Assembly: GCF_963082655.1 (NCBI RefSeq)
Contig: NC_081553.1
Span: 30,449,080 to 30,513,079 of the forward strand
Length of the DNA stretch: 64,000 nt
Source of the DNA: Stomoxys calcitrans
Lineage: Eukaryota; Arthropoda; Insecta; Diptera; Muscidae
Direction of reading: 5' to 3'
The notes beneath the pieces were generated by a model. That model ran no database searches and was not told the origin of the DNA. It worked only from the letters and a program-made list of their open reading frames with translations. Shown in pieces: positions 10,705 to 21,998 of this stretch; position 1 is the first letter of the stretch; every line of letters begins with the position of its first letter. A program made the translations under genes and the position numbers.

Positions 10705-11995
10705 GAATGGAATGGAAATGGAATGGATTGGAAATGGAATGGAAATGGAATGGAAATGGAATGGAAATGGAATGGAAATGGAATGGAATGGAAATGGAAT
10801 GGAAATGGAATGGAAATGGAATGGAAATGGAATGGAAATGGAATGGAAATGGAATGGAAATGGAATGGAAATGGAATGGAAATGGAATGGAAATGGAATG
10901 GAAATGGAATGGAAATGGAATGGAAATGGAAATGGAATGGAATGGAAATGGAATGGAAATGGAATGGAAATGGAATGGAAATGGAAATGGAATGGAATGG
11001 AAATGGAATGGAAATGGAATGGAAATGGAATGGAAATGGAATGGAAATGGAATGGAAATGGAATGGAATGGAAATGGAATGGAAATGGAATGGAAATGGA
11101 ATGGAAATGGAATGGAAATGGAATGGAAATGGAATGGAAATGGAATGGAAATGGAATGGAAATGGAATGGAAATGGAATGGAAATGGAATGGAAATGGAA
11201 TGGAAATGGAATGGAAATGGAATGGAAATGGAATGGAAATGGAATGGAAATGGAATGGAAATGGAATGGAAATGGAATGGAAATGGAATGGAAATGGAAT
11301 GGAAATGGAATGGAAATGGAATGGAAATGGAATGGAAATGGAATGGAAATGGAATGGAAATGGAATGGAAATGGAATGGAAATGGAATGGAAATGGAATG
11401 GAAATGGAATGGAAATGGAATGGAAATGGAATGGAAATGGAATGGAAATGGAATGGAATGGAAATGGAATGGAAATGGAATGGAAATGGAATGGAAATGG
11501 AATGGAATGGAAATGAAATGGAAATGAAATGGAAATGGAATGGAAATGGAATGGAAATGGAATGGAAATGGAATGGAAATGGAATGGAAATGGAATGGAA
11601 ATGGAATGGAAATGGAATGCAAATGGAAATGGAATGGAAATGGAATGGAAATGGAATGGAAATGGAATGGAAATGGAATGGAAATGGAATGGAATGGAAA
11701 TGGAATGGAAATGGAATGGAAATGGAATGGAAATGGAATGGAAATGGAATGGAAATGGAATGGAAATGGAATGGAAATGGAATGGAAATGGAATGGAAAT
11801 GGAATGGAAATGGAATGGAAATGGAAATGGAATGGAAATGGAATGGAAATGGAATGGAAATGGAATGGAAATGGAATGGAAATGGAATGGAAATGGAATG
11901 GAAATGGAATGGAAATGGAATGGAAATGGAATGGAAATGGAATGGAAATGGAATGGAAATAGAATGGAAATGGAATAGAAATGGAATGGAAATGG
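10705..11995 (+). repeat. satellite array, 11-bp unit GGAATGGAAAT (~1.3 kb)
   Basis: A nearly pure alternation of a 5-mer (GGAAT) and a 6-mer (GGAAAT) giving an 11-bp period, with sporadic extra 5-mers or 6-mers. Variants increase near both ends (AAATGAAATGG near 11511, AGAATGG near 11960). Because 11 is not a multiple of 3 and the unit lacks stops, all plus-strand frames stay open (peptide period MEMEWKWNGNG) and so does the minus strand (HFHSISIPFPF). None is a gene. It lies in intron 2 of the SLC9B gene. Confidence 0.97.
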
Positions 11996-12002
11996 TTACA
12001 TT

Positions 12003-13806
12003 AAAGTTAATTTCAGCCGGGCCGATCTTTGGAACCCACTACCCCAGGTATATATGTAAACTACCTTTCGTCTTAATCCGGTGAAAAATGCATAATTTAT
12101 GCCCACATAGCAGCTTTGTCGAAATATGGTCATATTCAGACCAAATTCGACGCGGATATTGAGTGTTCTAATAAGTATATGACATTGATCAATACGACAC
12201 GGATGTCGAAAATTCTAACATAAGCCACTATGTCAAGTTTCAGCGAAATCGGATTATAAATGCGTCTTTTATGGGACCAAGACTTTAAATCGAGAGATCG
12301 GCAGCTATATTCAAATCTGGACCGAACTGTGCCAAATCGAAGAAGGATGTCGAAGGCCCTAACACAACTCACTGTCCTAAATTTCGGCGACATCGCAGAA
12401 TAAATGCGCCTTTTGTGAACCCAAAACCTTAAATTGAAGAAGGACATCGAAGGGCCTAAGACTACTCACTGACCCAAATTTTGGCAAAGTCGGACAATAA
12501 ATGTGCCTTTTATGGTCGCAAGAGAGATCGGTTTATATGGCAGGTAAATGCAAATCTTGATCGATCTAGGCGAAATTGCAGAATATATGGTCTCTATATC
12601 CAAATGTAAACCGATCTGAGCCAAATTATAGAAGAATGTTGAAGGGCCCAACACAACTCATGGTCCCTAATTGAAACGACATCGGACAATAATTGCGCCT
12701 TTTATAGACCCAAAACCTTATATGGGACGTATATGCAAATCTTGATCGATCTAGGCCAAATTGCAGAAATATATCAAGGGACTTAATTTATCTCACATTC
12801 CCAAATTTCGGCGAAATCGGACAATAAATGCGCCTTTTATGGCCTCAAAACCTTAAATCGAGAGATGGGTGTATATGTCAGCAATATCCAAATCTGGCCC
12901 GATCTGGGCCAAATTGCAGAAGTATGTCGAGGGGCCTAACATATCTGACTGTCTCAAATTTCGGCGACATCGGAAAATAAAGGCGCCTTTTATGGGCTCA
13001 AAATCTTAAATCGAGAGATCGGTCTATATGGCAGCTATATCCAAATCTCGACCGATCTGGGCCCAATTAAAGATGATGTCGAAGAGCCGCAATGCAACTC
13101 ACTGTCCCAAATTTTGGGGACATTGGACAATAAATGCGCCTTTTATGGGCCCAAAACCTTATATTGAGAGATCTGTCTATATGGCAGCTCGTTCCAATTT
13201 TGCACCGATCTGGGCCAAATCGAAGAGGGATGACGAAGAGCCTAACGCAACTCACTGTCCCAAACTTCGGCGAAATCGGAAAATAAATTTGCCTTTTATG
13301 TGTACAAAACCATAAAACGAGAGATCGGCTCATATGGCAGCTATATCCAAATCTGGATTGATCGGGGCTAAATTGAAGAAGGTTGACAACTGGCTTTACA
13401 CAACTCTCATTTCTAAATTTCAGCGAAATCTGATAATAAATGTGGCTTTTATGGGCCTAATACCCTAAATCGGCGGATGGGTCTATTTGGGGGCTATATC
13501 AAGATATAGTCCAATGTAGCCCATCTTCGAACTTAACCCGCTTATGAAGAAAAAAATAGTCTGGGCAAAGTTTCAGCTCAATATCTCTATTTTTAAAGAC
13601 TGTATCGTGATTTCAACAGACAGATGGACGGACAGACGGACGGATGGACAGACGGACGGACAGACGGACAGACTTGGCTAGATCGCCTTAGATTTTTACG
13701 CTGATTAAGAATAGATATACTTTATAGGGTCGGACATGGATATTTCGATGTGTTGTAAATTTAGTGACAAAATGAATATACCCCCATTCTTCAGTGGTGG
13801 GTATAA
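12003..13806 (-). mobile_element. HINE-A element between two satellites
   Basis: The left end is a partly lost 3' palindrome (CAGCCGGGCCGATCTTTGG) and the ACCCACTACCCCAGGTATAT block. There are about eight A modules in reverse orientation, then a (GACGGACAGACGGAC)-type microsatellite at ~13620-13675. A TATACTTTATAGGGTCGG block follows, and AGTGGTGGGTATAATAAA ends near 13806. It directly abuts the 11-bp satellite on the left and the pentamer satellite on the right. Confidence 0.8.
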
Positions 13807-13810
13807 TAAA

Positions 13811-16800
13811 ATAATGAAATGAATTGGAAATGAAATTAAATTTAGATAAAAAGAGATGAAATAAAGTGAAATGAAATGGAATGGAATGAAATGGAATTGA
13901 ATGGAATAGAATTGAATTAAATGGAATGAAATGAAATGGAGTGAAATGAATTGAAATGAAATGAAATGAAATGAAATGAAATGAAATGAAATGAAATGAA
14001 ATGAAATGAAATGAAATGAATTGAAATGAAATGAAACGAAATGAAATGAAATGAAATGAAATGAAATGAAATGAAATGAAATGAACTGAACTGAACTGAA
14101 CTGAACTGAACTGAACTGAACTGAACTGAAATGAAATGGAATGGAATGGAATGAAATGGAATGGATTGGAATGGAATGAAATGAAAAATAAAATATTTTC
14201 TGCTAAAAGAAGTTTCTTTTTTTAATAGTTTTAAATTGGGATGAAATGGAATGAAATGAAATAGAATGAAATGAAATGAAATGAAATGAAATGGAATGAA
14301 ATGAAATGAAATGGAATGAAATGGAATGAAATGGAATGAAGTGGAATGAAATGGAATGAAATGGAATGAAATGGAATGAAATGGAATGAAATGGAATGAA
14401 ATGGAATGAAATGGAATGAAATGGAATGAAATGGAATGAAATGGAATGAAATGAAATGAAATGAAATGGAATGAAATGAAATGAAATGAAATGAAATGGA
14501 ATGAAATGGAATGAAATGGAATGAAATGGAATGAAATGGAATGAAATGGAATGAAATGGAATGAAATGGAATGAAATGGAATGAAATGGAATGAAATGGA
14601 ATGAAATGGAATGAAATGGAATGAAATGGAATGAAATGGAATGAAATGGAATGAAATGGAATGAAATGGAATGAAATGGAATGAAATGAAATGAAATGAA
14701 ATGAAATGAAATGAAATGGAATGAAATGAAATGAAATGAAATGAAATGAAATGAAATGAAATGAAATGAAATGGAATGAAATGGAATGAAATGGAATGAA
14801 ATGGAATGAAATGGAATGAAATGGAATGAAATGGAATGAAATGAAATGAAATGGAATGAAATGGAATGAAATGGAATGAAATGGAATGAAATGGAATGAA
14901 ATGGAATGAAATGGAATGAAATGGAATGAAATGGAATGAAATGGAATGAAATGAAATGAAATGAAATGAAATGAAATGAAATGAAATGAAATGAACTGAA
15001 CTGAACTGAACTGAACTGAACTGAACTGAACTGAACTGAACTGAAATGAAATGAAATGAAATGAACTGAACTGAACTGAAATGAAATGAAATGAAATGAA
15101 ATGAAATGAAATGAAATGAAATGAAATGAAATGAAATGAAATGAAATGAAATGAAATGAAATGAAATGAAACGAAATGAAATGAAATGAAATGGAATGGA
15201 ATGAAATGGAATGGATTGGAATGGAATGAAATGAAATGAAATGAAATGAAATGAAATGAAATGAAATGAAATGAAATGAAATGAAATGAAATGAAATGAA
15301 ATGAAATGAAATGAAATGAAATGAAATGAAATGAAATGAAATGAAATGAAATGAAATGAAATGAAATGAAATGAAATGAAATGAAATGAAATGAAATGAA
15401 ATGAAATGAAATGAAATGAAATGAAATGAAATGAAATGAAATGAAATGAAATGAAATGAAATGAAATGAAATGAAATGAAATGAAATGAAATGAAATGAA
15501 ATGAAATGAAATGAAATGAAATGAAATGAAATGAAATGAAATGAAATGAAATGAAATGAAATGAAATGAAATGAAATGAAATGAAATGAAATGAAATGAA
15601 ATGAAATGAAATGAAATGAAATGAAATGAAATGAAATGAAATGAAATGAAATGAAATGAAATGAAATGAAATGAAATGAAATGAAATGAAATGAAATGAA
15701 ATGAAATGAAATGAAATGAAATGAAATGAAATGAAATGAAATGAAATGAAATGAAATGAAATGAAATGAAATGAAATGAAATGAAATGAAATGAAATGAA
15801 ATGAAATGAAATGAAATGAAATGAAATGAAATGAAATGAAATGAAATGAAATGAAATGAAATGAAATGAAATGAAATGAAATGAAATGAAATGAAATGAA
15901 ATGAAATGAAATGAAATGAAATGAAATGAAATGAAATGAAATGAAATGAAATGAAATGAAATGAAATGAAATGAAATGAAATGAAATGAAATGAAATGAA
16001 ATGAAATGAAATGAAATGAAATGAAATGAAATGAAATGAAATGAAATGAAATGAAATGAAATGAAATGAAATGAAATGAAATGAAATGAAATGAAATGAA
16101 ATGAAATGAAATGAAATGAAATGAAATGAAATGAAATGAAATGAAATGAAATGAAATGAAATGAAATGAAATGAAATGAAATGAAATGAAATGAAATGAA
16201 ATGAAATGAAATGAAATGAAATGAAATGAAATGAAATGAAATGAAATGAAATGAAATGAAATGAAATGAAATGAAATGAAATGAAATGAAATGAAATGAA
16301 ATGAAATGAAATGAAATGAAATGAAATGAAATGAAATGAAATGAAATGAAATGAAATGAAATGAAATGAAATGAAATGAAATGAAATGAAATGAAATGAA
16401 ATGAAATGAAATGAAATGAAATGAAATGAAATGAAATGAAATGAAATGAAATGAAATGAAATGAAATGAAATGAAATGAAATGAAATGAAATGATATGAA
16501 ATGAATGAAATGAAATGAAATGAAATGAAATGAAATGAAATGAAATGAAATGAAATGAAATGAAATGAAATGAAATGAAATGGAATGAAATGAAATGAAA
16601 TGAAATGAAATGAAATGAAATGTAATGAAATGAAATGAAATGAAATGAAATGAAATGAAATGTAATGAAATGAAATGAAATGAAATGAAATGAAATGAAA
16701 TGAAATGAAATGAAATTAAATTAAATGAAATTAAATGAAATGGAATGAAATGGAATGAAATGGAATGAAATGGAATGAAATGGAATGAAATGGAATGAAA

Positions 16801-16905
16801 TGGAATGAAATGGAATGAAATGAAATGAAATGAAATGAAATGGAATAAAATGGAATGAAATGGAAATGAAATGAAATAGAATGAAATGAAAATTGAAATG
16901 AAATA
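13811..16905 (+). repeat. pentameric satellite array (ATGAA)n with ATGGA and CTGAA variants, ~3.1 kb
   Basis: Pentamers of ATGAA dominate. 14281-14690 and 14770-14950 alternate ATGGA/ATGAA as a 10-bp unit. CTGAA blocks occur at 14085-14129 and 14995-15079. A perfect uninterrupted ATGAA run spans about 15225-16494 (~250 copies). A ~50-bp non-satellite interruption lies at 14189-14239, and the edges are degenerate. The 911-codon minus-strand frame (peptide period ISFHF) is a composition artefact. Located in intron 2. Confidence 0.97.
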
Positions 16906-17103
16906 TTTGACTACAAATAATATTCTCAGCTTAAACAAAGTTTTTTTTTTGTATTTGAAATTGCCATCATTCCCCTGTTGTAACGCCTTTCCCTCTTGCC
17001 AACTTTTGAGATATTTATAAGCTTGGTATTACTATTGTTGTTGCTTTTATTAAAAAGTTGTTGTTGTTGGTACCATAATATACTTTTGTTTATTTATTTA
17101 CAG
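16906..17103. other. intron 2 distal end
   Basis: Unique sequence after the satellite, with a TTG-rich tract near 17035-17070 and the acceptor at 17102-17103. Confidence 0.6.
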
Positions 17104-17205
17104 TTTCGTTTAGTATTCGCCTATGTATCCACATATGGCGGAAATCTGTCGAGGAAAGAACGTGCCTACATTACAATTTCCGGTTTCCCCAAAGCAACTG
17201 TCCAA
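17104..17205 (+). CDS. SLC9B-family Na+/H+ antiporter, internal exon (third in window)
   Basis: A 34-codon exon, phase 0 at both ends, between the acceptor TATTTACAG (ending 17103) and the donor GTAAGT (17206-17211). It encodes FRLVFAYVSTYGGNLSRKER followed by AYITISGFPKATVQ. The helix, the basic loop with RKER, and then a PKATVQ motif are characteristic of the SLC9B family; the motif precedes the last core helices. It lies only ~200 bp downstream of the pentamer satellite in intron 2. The following intron is ~25 kb (17206-42267), filled with LINE, SINE and HINE-like repeats. The open frame upstream of 17104 is intron, including a TTG-rich microsatellite that translates as poly-Leu. Confidence 0.9.
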
Positions 17206-18775
17206 GTAAGTTTCCGTTTACGTGTCACTTTAAGAATTTTTCCCATTTTTCCCCCCCACGTCCATTCACTGTACAAGTAAAACGTTTGTCCACAATGTCT
17301 ACACTTGCAGTTTTATACATTTGCATGCATTTTGGCGTATATCTTTGGTGTGTATTCTCAATTCAGCTCTTATTAAAGGGACATTTTGTTTTGCAAAACC
17401 ATACAATTGTGGGTAGTAAGTTGTGTGAGGCGTCTATGTTTCGACTGTAGTAGATTGAAGTTAAATGCATTGCGGCTTGTATGGTTGGGACTTGGATTTC
17501 TTTTCGAGGCAAAATCATGTTGTGCCTAGTTTCATTATGAAACCGCAAAAGCGCAACATTCGTTTTTGTGTGCGAGGAAGAAGAAAAAAAAAGAAATAAA
17601 TTCGCTAGCACAGTGGTCAAGAAGAAAATTGAATATTCGGAGGAATTGGAAACTTCGTCTACGAGTTTTTTTTTTGAGGTTTCCCCATAATTGAAAAACG
17701 ACCAAGATTTGTAAATTTGTGTCATGATTTTTACCACTTTAAAGGAAAATAGCATTGTTGCCATCAATTTTTTCCTCTCCTAAACCAATGTCTTTGAATA
17801 AAACTACAAAAACCTAAGGAGTTTGTTACAAAATTGCAATGCAACCGTATTTATGTGTTATTTTCGTGTTTATGAGCGGCAGTTCCTCCTCCATACATGG
17901 GAGTAAAGAAATGCAACCGCAAAAAAAGTGTTGCCACTTGTGTTAGTTTTTGAGGCATGTCAGTGGTCACCAACAACAACAACAACACACCAGCACCTTT
18001 AACCTCACCCCAGGGGGTGACCGGGGGTGACCAAAGGTCCTGCCGACTATGACCTACATGGTGTTTTCGTTAAGCCAATTTTGCTAAATAAAATAATATT
18101 AAAATGTTTTCATAGCAAGCTGTGGGCTTTGGCTTTGTTGCTCATTTCTATTTTTTTCTAACATGGCTGGAATATCATCACTTTTTTTGGGAATACGAGT
18201 ATATATGAAATTTTGTACATTTGGCAGCCTTTGGCAATGTTGTTTTGCCTTAAGCGGTTAGCATTTCCTAGTTGCACCCAGTTGTGGACTTGGAGCATGT
18301 ACTTCGTCCTTGCTTTTTCTGTTTTTTTTTTTTTTTTTTTTTTTGAAGAGGCTACAGTTTTGGTAAAATGGTTTCTGGCCCAAAAGAAGCAACCAAAAAA
18401 AGTTCATTTTAGTTTGTTAAGTGGCCATGTGACTCCACTTCTGTCTCTCATTCACTCTCATTCACTCACTCACTCCGCTCCATGCCACTCGTGGTCACTT
18501 TTGTGGTCGTGTGGTGCATTGCGGTTAACTGAGGTTATGTTGGCTTAAATATGCGGTTGTCATTTCAAAACATTTCTTTCACTCGGCAAACCTTTTTGCT
18601 GTGACAACTTTGTTAACTTTGAAAAATATGTGGTGTTGTGTGTGTCTGGCGTGATATTCTAATTTTCACAGTAAATCTTTCTTTGCGTTTTGTACTAAGA
18701 GATGCATGAGTGGCTAAATGTAATTCGTTTATGCATAAAGTTTGTTTGACTAGTCTATCTTTAATTGGAACTTTT
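17206..18775. other. intron 3 proximal part, unique with simple repeats
   Basis: No recognised transposon. It contains a (CAA)n tract near 17970, a 26-base-plus T run around 18319-18344 and CACT repeats near 18455. The ORFs at 17363-17767 and 18213-18548 lack homology I recognise and carry simple-sequence content, so they are not called. Confidence 0.55.
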
Positions 18776-19252
18776 TCATGAATATCCATTTAAGGAGCAG
18801 AGGGGTAATAGAGTCGCATCAATGAGTACCAATCTAGACAATAGTCCTGAATGCAATCCAAACCAATCCCATGGCAGCCGTACGTATCGGATTGACCCGA
18901 TGGAGTTTTTCATCGGCAAGGACTGCCGCCTCAGTGTATAACTGCTATAACAACAACAACCCACTACGGAGCAGTAGAGATACTTCTCTCTTATCAATGA
19001 TGGCTGTTGTTGTAACAGTTTGTTGTGTGCAGACGGTAGGTCCGCTTGGTTCTGTTGAATGTGCGGATCCAGAAACTCTCCGACCAAGGTGGAGTATGTC
19101 CAGAGGGGTCTGGGTCTGGGTCTGAGACGAGAGGGTCTGGCTGGGCAGTTTAACAGGTGACGTGTGTCGTCTGGACCCAGGTCACAATCGGGACACATCC
19201 TACACGTTGCCATCAATCCTTGCTCTGTAGGATTTGTGACGGCTGCATCCAC
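18776..19252 (-). pseudogene. LINE (Jockey-group-like) ORF2 C-terminal fragment
   Basis: Minus-strand frame with CRMCPDCDLGPDDTRHLLNC, i.e. a C-x2-C-x8-H-x3-C cluster followed by PARP and LWTYSTLVGEFL. This resembles the zinc-knuckle-like C terminus after the RNase H or RT domain in Jockey-group non-LTR retrotransposons. After VGEFLD the frame probably runs into 3' UTR that happens to be open. No RT domain remains nearby. It lies inverted in the 25-kb intron of the SLC9B gene. Confidence 0.6.
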
Positions 19253-20379
19253 CGTATAGTAATTGAGCCAGAATTATTCTGGTTTGCGGGGGAGGTCGAT
19301 TTCTTCAGATGCAATATGTGGCGGTCGTTCTCCAAGTACAACATGAGATATCCGCTGGCTATTCAACACATTTGCTACCGAGTCCGCATGAATGTTGTCC
19401 AGACCCGCTTGAAATTCGCTTCTTCTAGAGGCTCTCTCTTATAGCGTTGAACTTCCATTCTAGATCATGGAGATTCACCTTGAGGCTTCTGGGCGGTGGA
19501 AAAACAGTTTGTCATGGCGTTTGTGTCGAATGCTTTCGGTAGTTCCTATCACATGCCCTGGGATGATTGAAGCCACGGCAAATGTGTGCAGTGATGGCAA
19601 AGCCGTTGTCTTGCTGCGTAGTTTTCGAAATTCAATCTCCTGCGAGTCTCAAGAAGAGTAGTCCCTCAAGTATCGTGGTACTCTGGTATTGCTGTCTGCT
19701 TGTTTCGTTGTTAAAGCTAGAGGATCAATGTTTTCTCTGCAGGTGAGCTTTTAAACGATCACAGAATGTTGTTGTTGTGGTCGTAGCCACATTTGCACAT
19801 GGAGGTGGAGATCGAGCTACATAAGCCTTTAGTATTTATGCAAGAGTTGGTGCCGGCTGGCCTCTAATGGAGACTCTCCGCTCGATATCGCGGCAGCTAC
19901 TCCGTATAGAGCATTCCATCATCTGCAAGTTGTAGACGCGCTCGATAGCTCGCAGCTAAGCTTCTCGCGGCAGCGATGAGTACCACACAGATCGGGCCTC
20001 AAAATTGGGTGACATCATTTAATTTTTGAATGTAAGAAAGAGAAAAACAATTTTTCTGGGGGTGGCTCGATCCGCATAACGGTAGGGGAAAAAAGGGCTG
20101 CCATCAGTCAATTTGGTGAATGCAAAGTTCGAATAAAGGGTATGAACTACGGACGAGCGGGTGAAGAGGAGCGGTAGGTTAAAGACAGGATGGTAGAGGA
20201 GTGGTGAGAAGAGATGAGAATATGTTTCAATCTCAAACATAGTCAGCACGGGGGTCGAGCTATCGGGTAATCTCATTCCATGAGTCCAAGGTCTAAATTG
20301 AGAAATGGATTTTTTTTTGCCTCAGCCAACAGCAGTGTTGCTAACATACTCGATATTGCTGTTGAAAACTCTATTATAA
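19253..20379. repeat. probable LINE-derived sequence, degenerate
   Basis: 19790-20005 shares blocks with 37650-37865 ('agctactccg', 'gcagctaagctt', 'gcgatg..taccacacagatc' versus 'gcagctactccgcataaa', 'cagctaagcttgctgtgata'), so it is part of a dispersed element, possibly a LINE terminal region. The rest of the interval has moderately GC-rich, unassigned sequence likely of transposon origin. No intact ORF. Confidence 0.4.
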
Positions 20380-21830
20380 CTCATTGTTCCTACTTCAGCG
20401 AAATCGAGTAAAAGATTCGCTTTCTATGGGCTCAAGAACCTAAAACAGCTGCTGGGCCTATAGGGCTACTACGTTTTCCATGTTTAGTATAGATGTCGCT
20501 AGATCTACAAAATTAAGCAAAATCAATCTGTAAATGCAGCTTTAATGGGTTTAAGACCTTAAATAGGGAGATCGGTGTATATGGCAGCTATAACAAAATA
20601 TGGCTCTTTCGAGACCATATTCGGTTCGTATATCCGAGACCCCAGTGCAACTTATTATTCAAGTTCAAGTTTCAGACAATTCACGTTATAATTATAAATA
20701 ACAAATGCAGCTTTGATGGGCTTAAGACCCTAAATCGGCAGATCGATCTATGTGACAGCTATATCTTAATATTCTTCAATATGGACCATATTCGGTTCGG
20801 AAATCTGAGGGTCTATGGCAATGCATTCCTCCAAATTTAATCGAAATCGGGTTACAAATGAAACCTTTATGGGTTTAAGACCCTAAATCGAGAGATCTGT
20901 CTATAAGGCTGCAATATCGAAATTAGGCACGATCTGGACCATGTTTGTTTCGGAAACAAAGGAGTGCCTAGTTCAACTCATTGTTCTGAATTTCATTAAA
21001 ATCGGATGGTTAATGTGACTGTTATGGGGCTTTAAACCCTAAATCGGCAGATTGGTCTATATGTCGGCTATATCCAAATATGTCACCATCTAGACCACAT
21101 TTGGGTCGGATGTCAGGAGGCCCGGTGTAACTCACTGTTCCCAATTTTGGCGAAAATGAGCCATAAATTCGCCAGTTATAGGCTTAAGACCACAAAACGA
21201 GAGATCGGTTTATGTGGCAGCCAAACCGGACCGTAGTCCGATTTGGTCCAAGATCAAGAACTTAACATGCCTATGAAAAAACAAGCAAAAGCGTGCTAAG
21301 ATCGGCGGGGCTTCTAGGAACCGAACAAGAAGAGACCGGTTTATATGGCAGCTATATCAGGTTATAGACTGATTTGCACCGTACTCAGTACAGGTTTTGG
21401 AAGTTGTAACAGAACACCGCATGCAAAGTTTCAGCCAAATCAGACAAAAATTGGGTCTTGCAAGGACTCAAAAAGTCATATTGTCAGATCGGTTTATATG
21501 GGAGCTATACCAGGTTATAGACCGATTTGGACTTTATTTAGTACAGATGTAGAAAGTCATAACAGAAGACTTCATGCAAAGTTTCAGCGAAATCTAACAA
21601 AACTTGTGGCTTCAAGAAGTCAAATTAGGAAATCGGTTTATATGGTTGCTATAACCAAATCTAAACCGATATGGCGCATTTGCAGTCCTCAACGACCTTT
21701 AGTAGTACACAGCTGTGCAAAATTTCGAGTGGCTAGCTTTACGCGTTCGACCGCTATCGTGATTTCGACAAACGGACGGACGGACGGACATGGCTAGACC
21801 GACTCAAGGAGAACTGACAGTCTGTGGCAA
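20380..21830 (-). mobile_element. divergent HINE (type E/B mix)
   Basis: Modules with 'gggcttaagaccctaaatc', 'atcgatctatgtgacagc' and 'atggaccatattcggttcgg' (E type) up to ~21290 are followed by B-type modules to ~21750. The element ends with ACAAACGGACGGACGGACGG, ATGGCTAGACCGACTC. The left palindromic end is not recognisable. The ORF at 21345-21797 is module sequence. Confidence 0.6.
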
Positions 21831-21998
21831 CTACAGAGGAATTATTCTCCTTGCCATAGCATATCAACAAAAGCTAACTGTATGAGAGATTATAATTTAA
21901 AGGCTGAGATGGAAAAGGAGGACATGCAGTATTTGTACTCTGAACTCTGGTATCTTTAAAGACCTCAACAAGTCTCAAGGAACTATTTCCCACGAATT

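Noticed and set aside
10579..12084. Long ORFs of 270-450 codons on both strands
   Set aside because: Product of the 11-bp GGAATGGAAAT satellite; all frames are open because the unit lacks stops.
14203..16938. 911-codon minus-strand ORF (ISFHF repeat)
   Set aside because: It is the translation of the ATGAA pentamer satellite. There is no complex coding sequence, and the period of 5 bp leaves frames open by composition.
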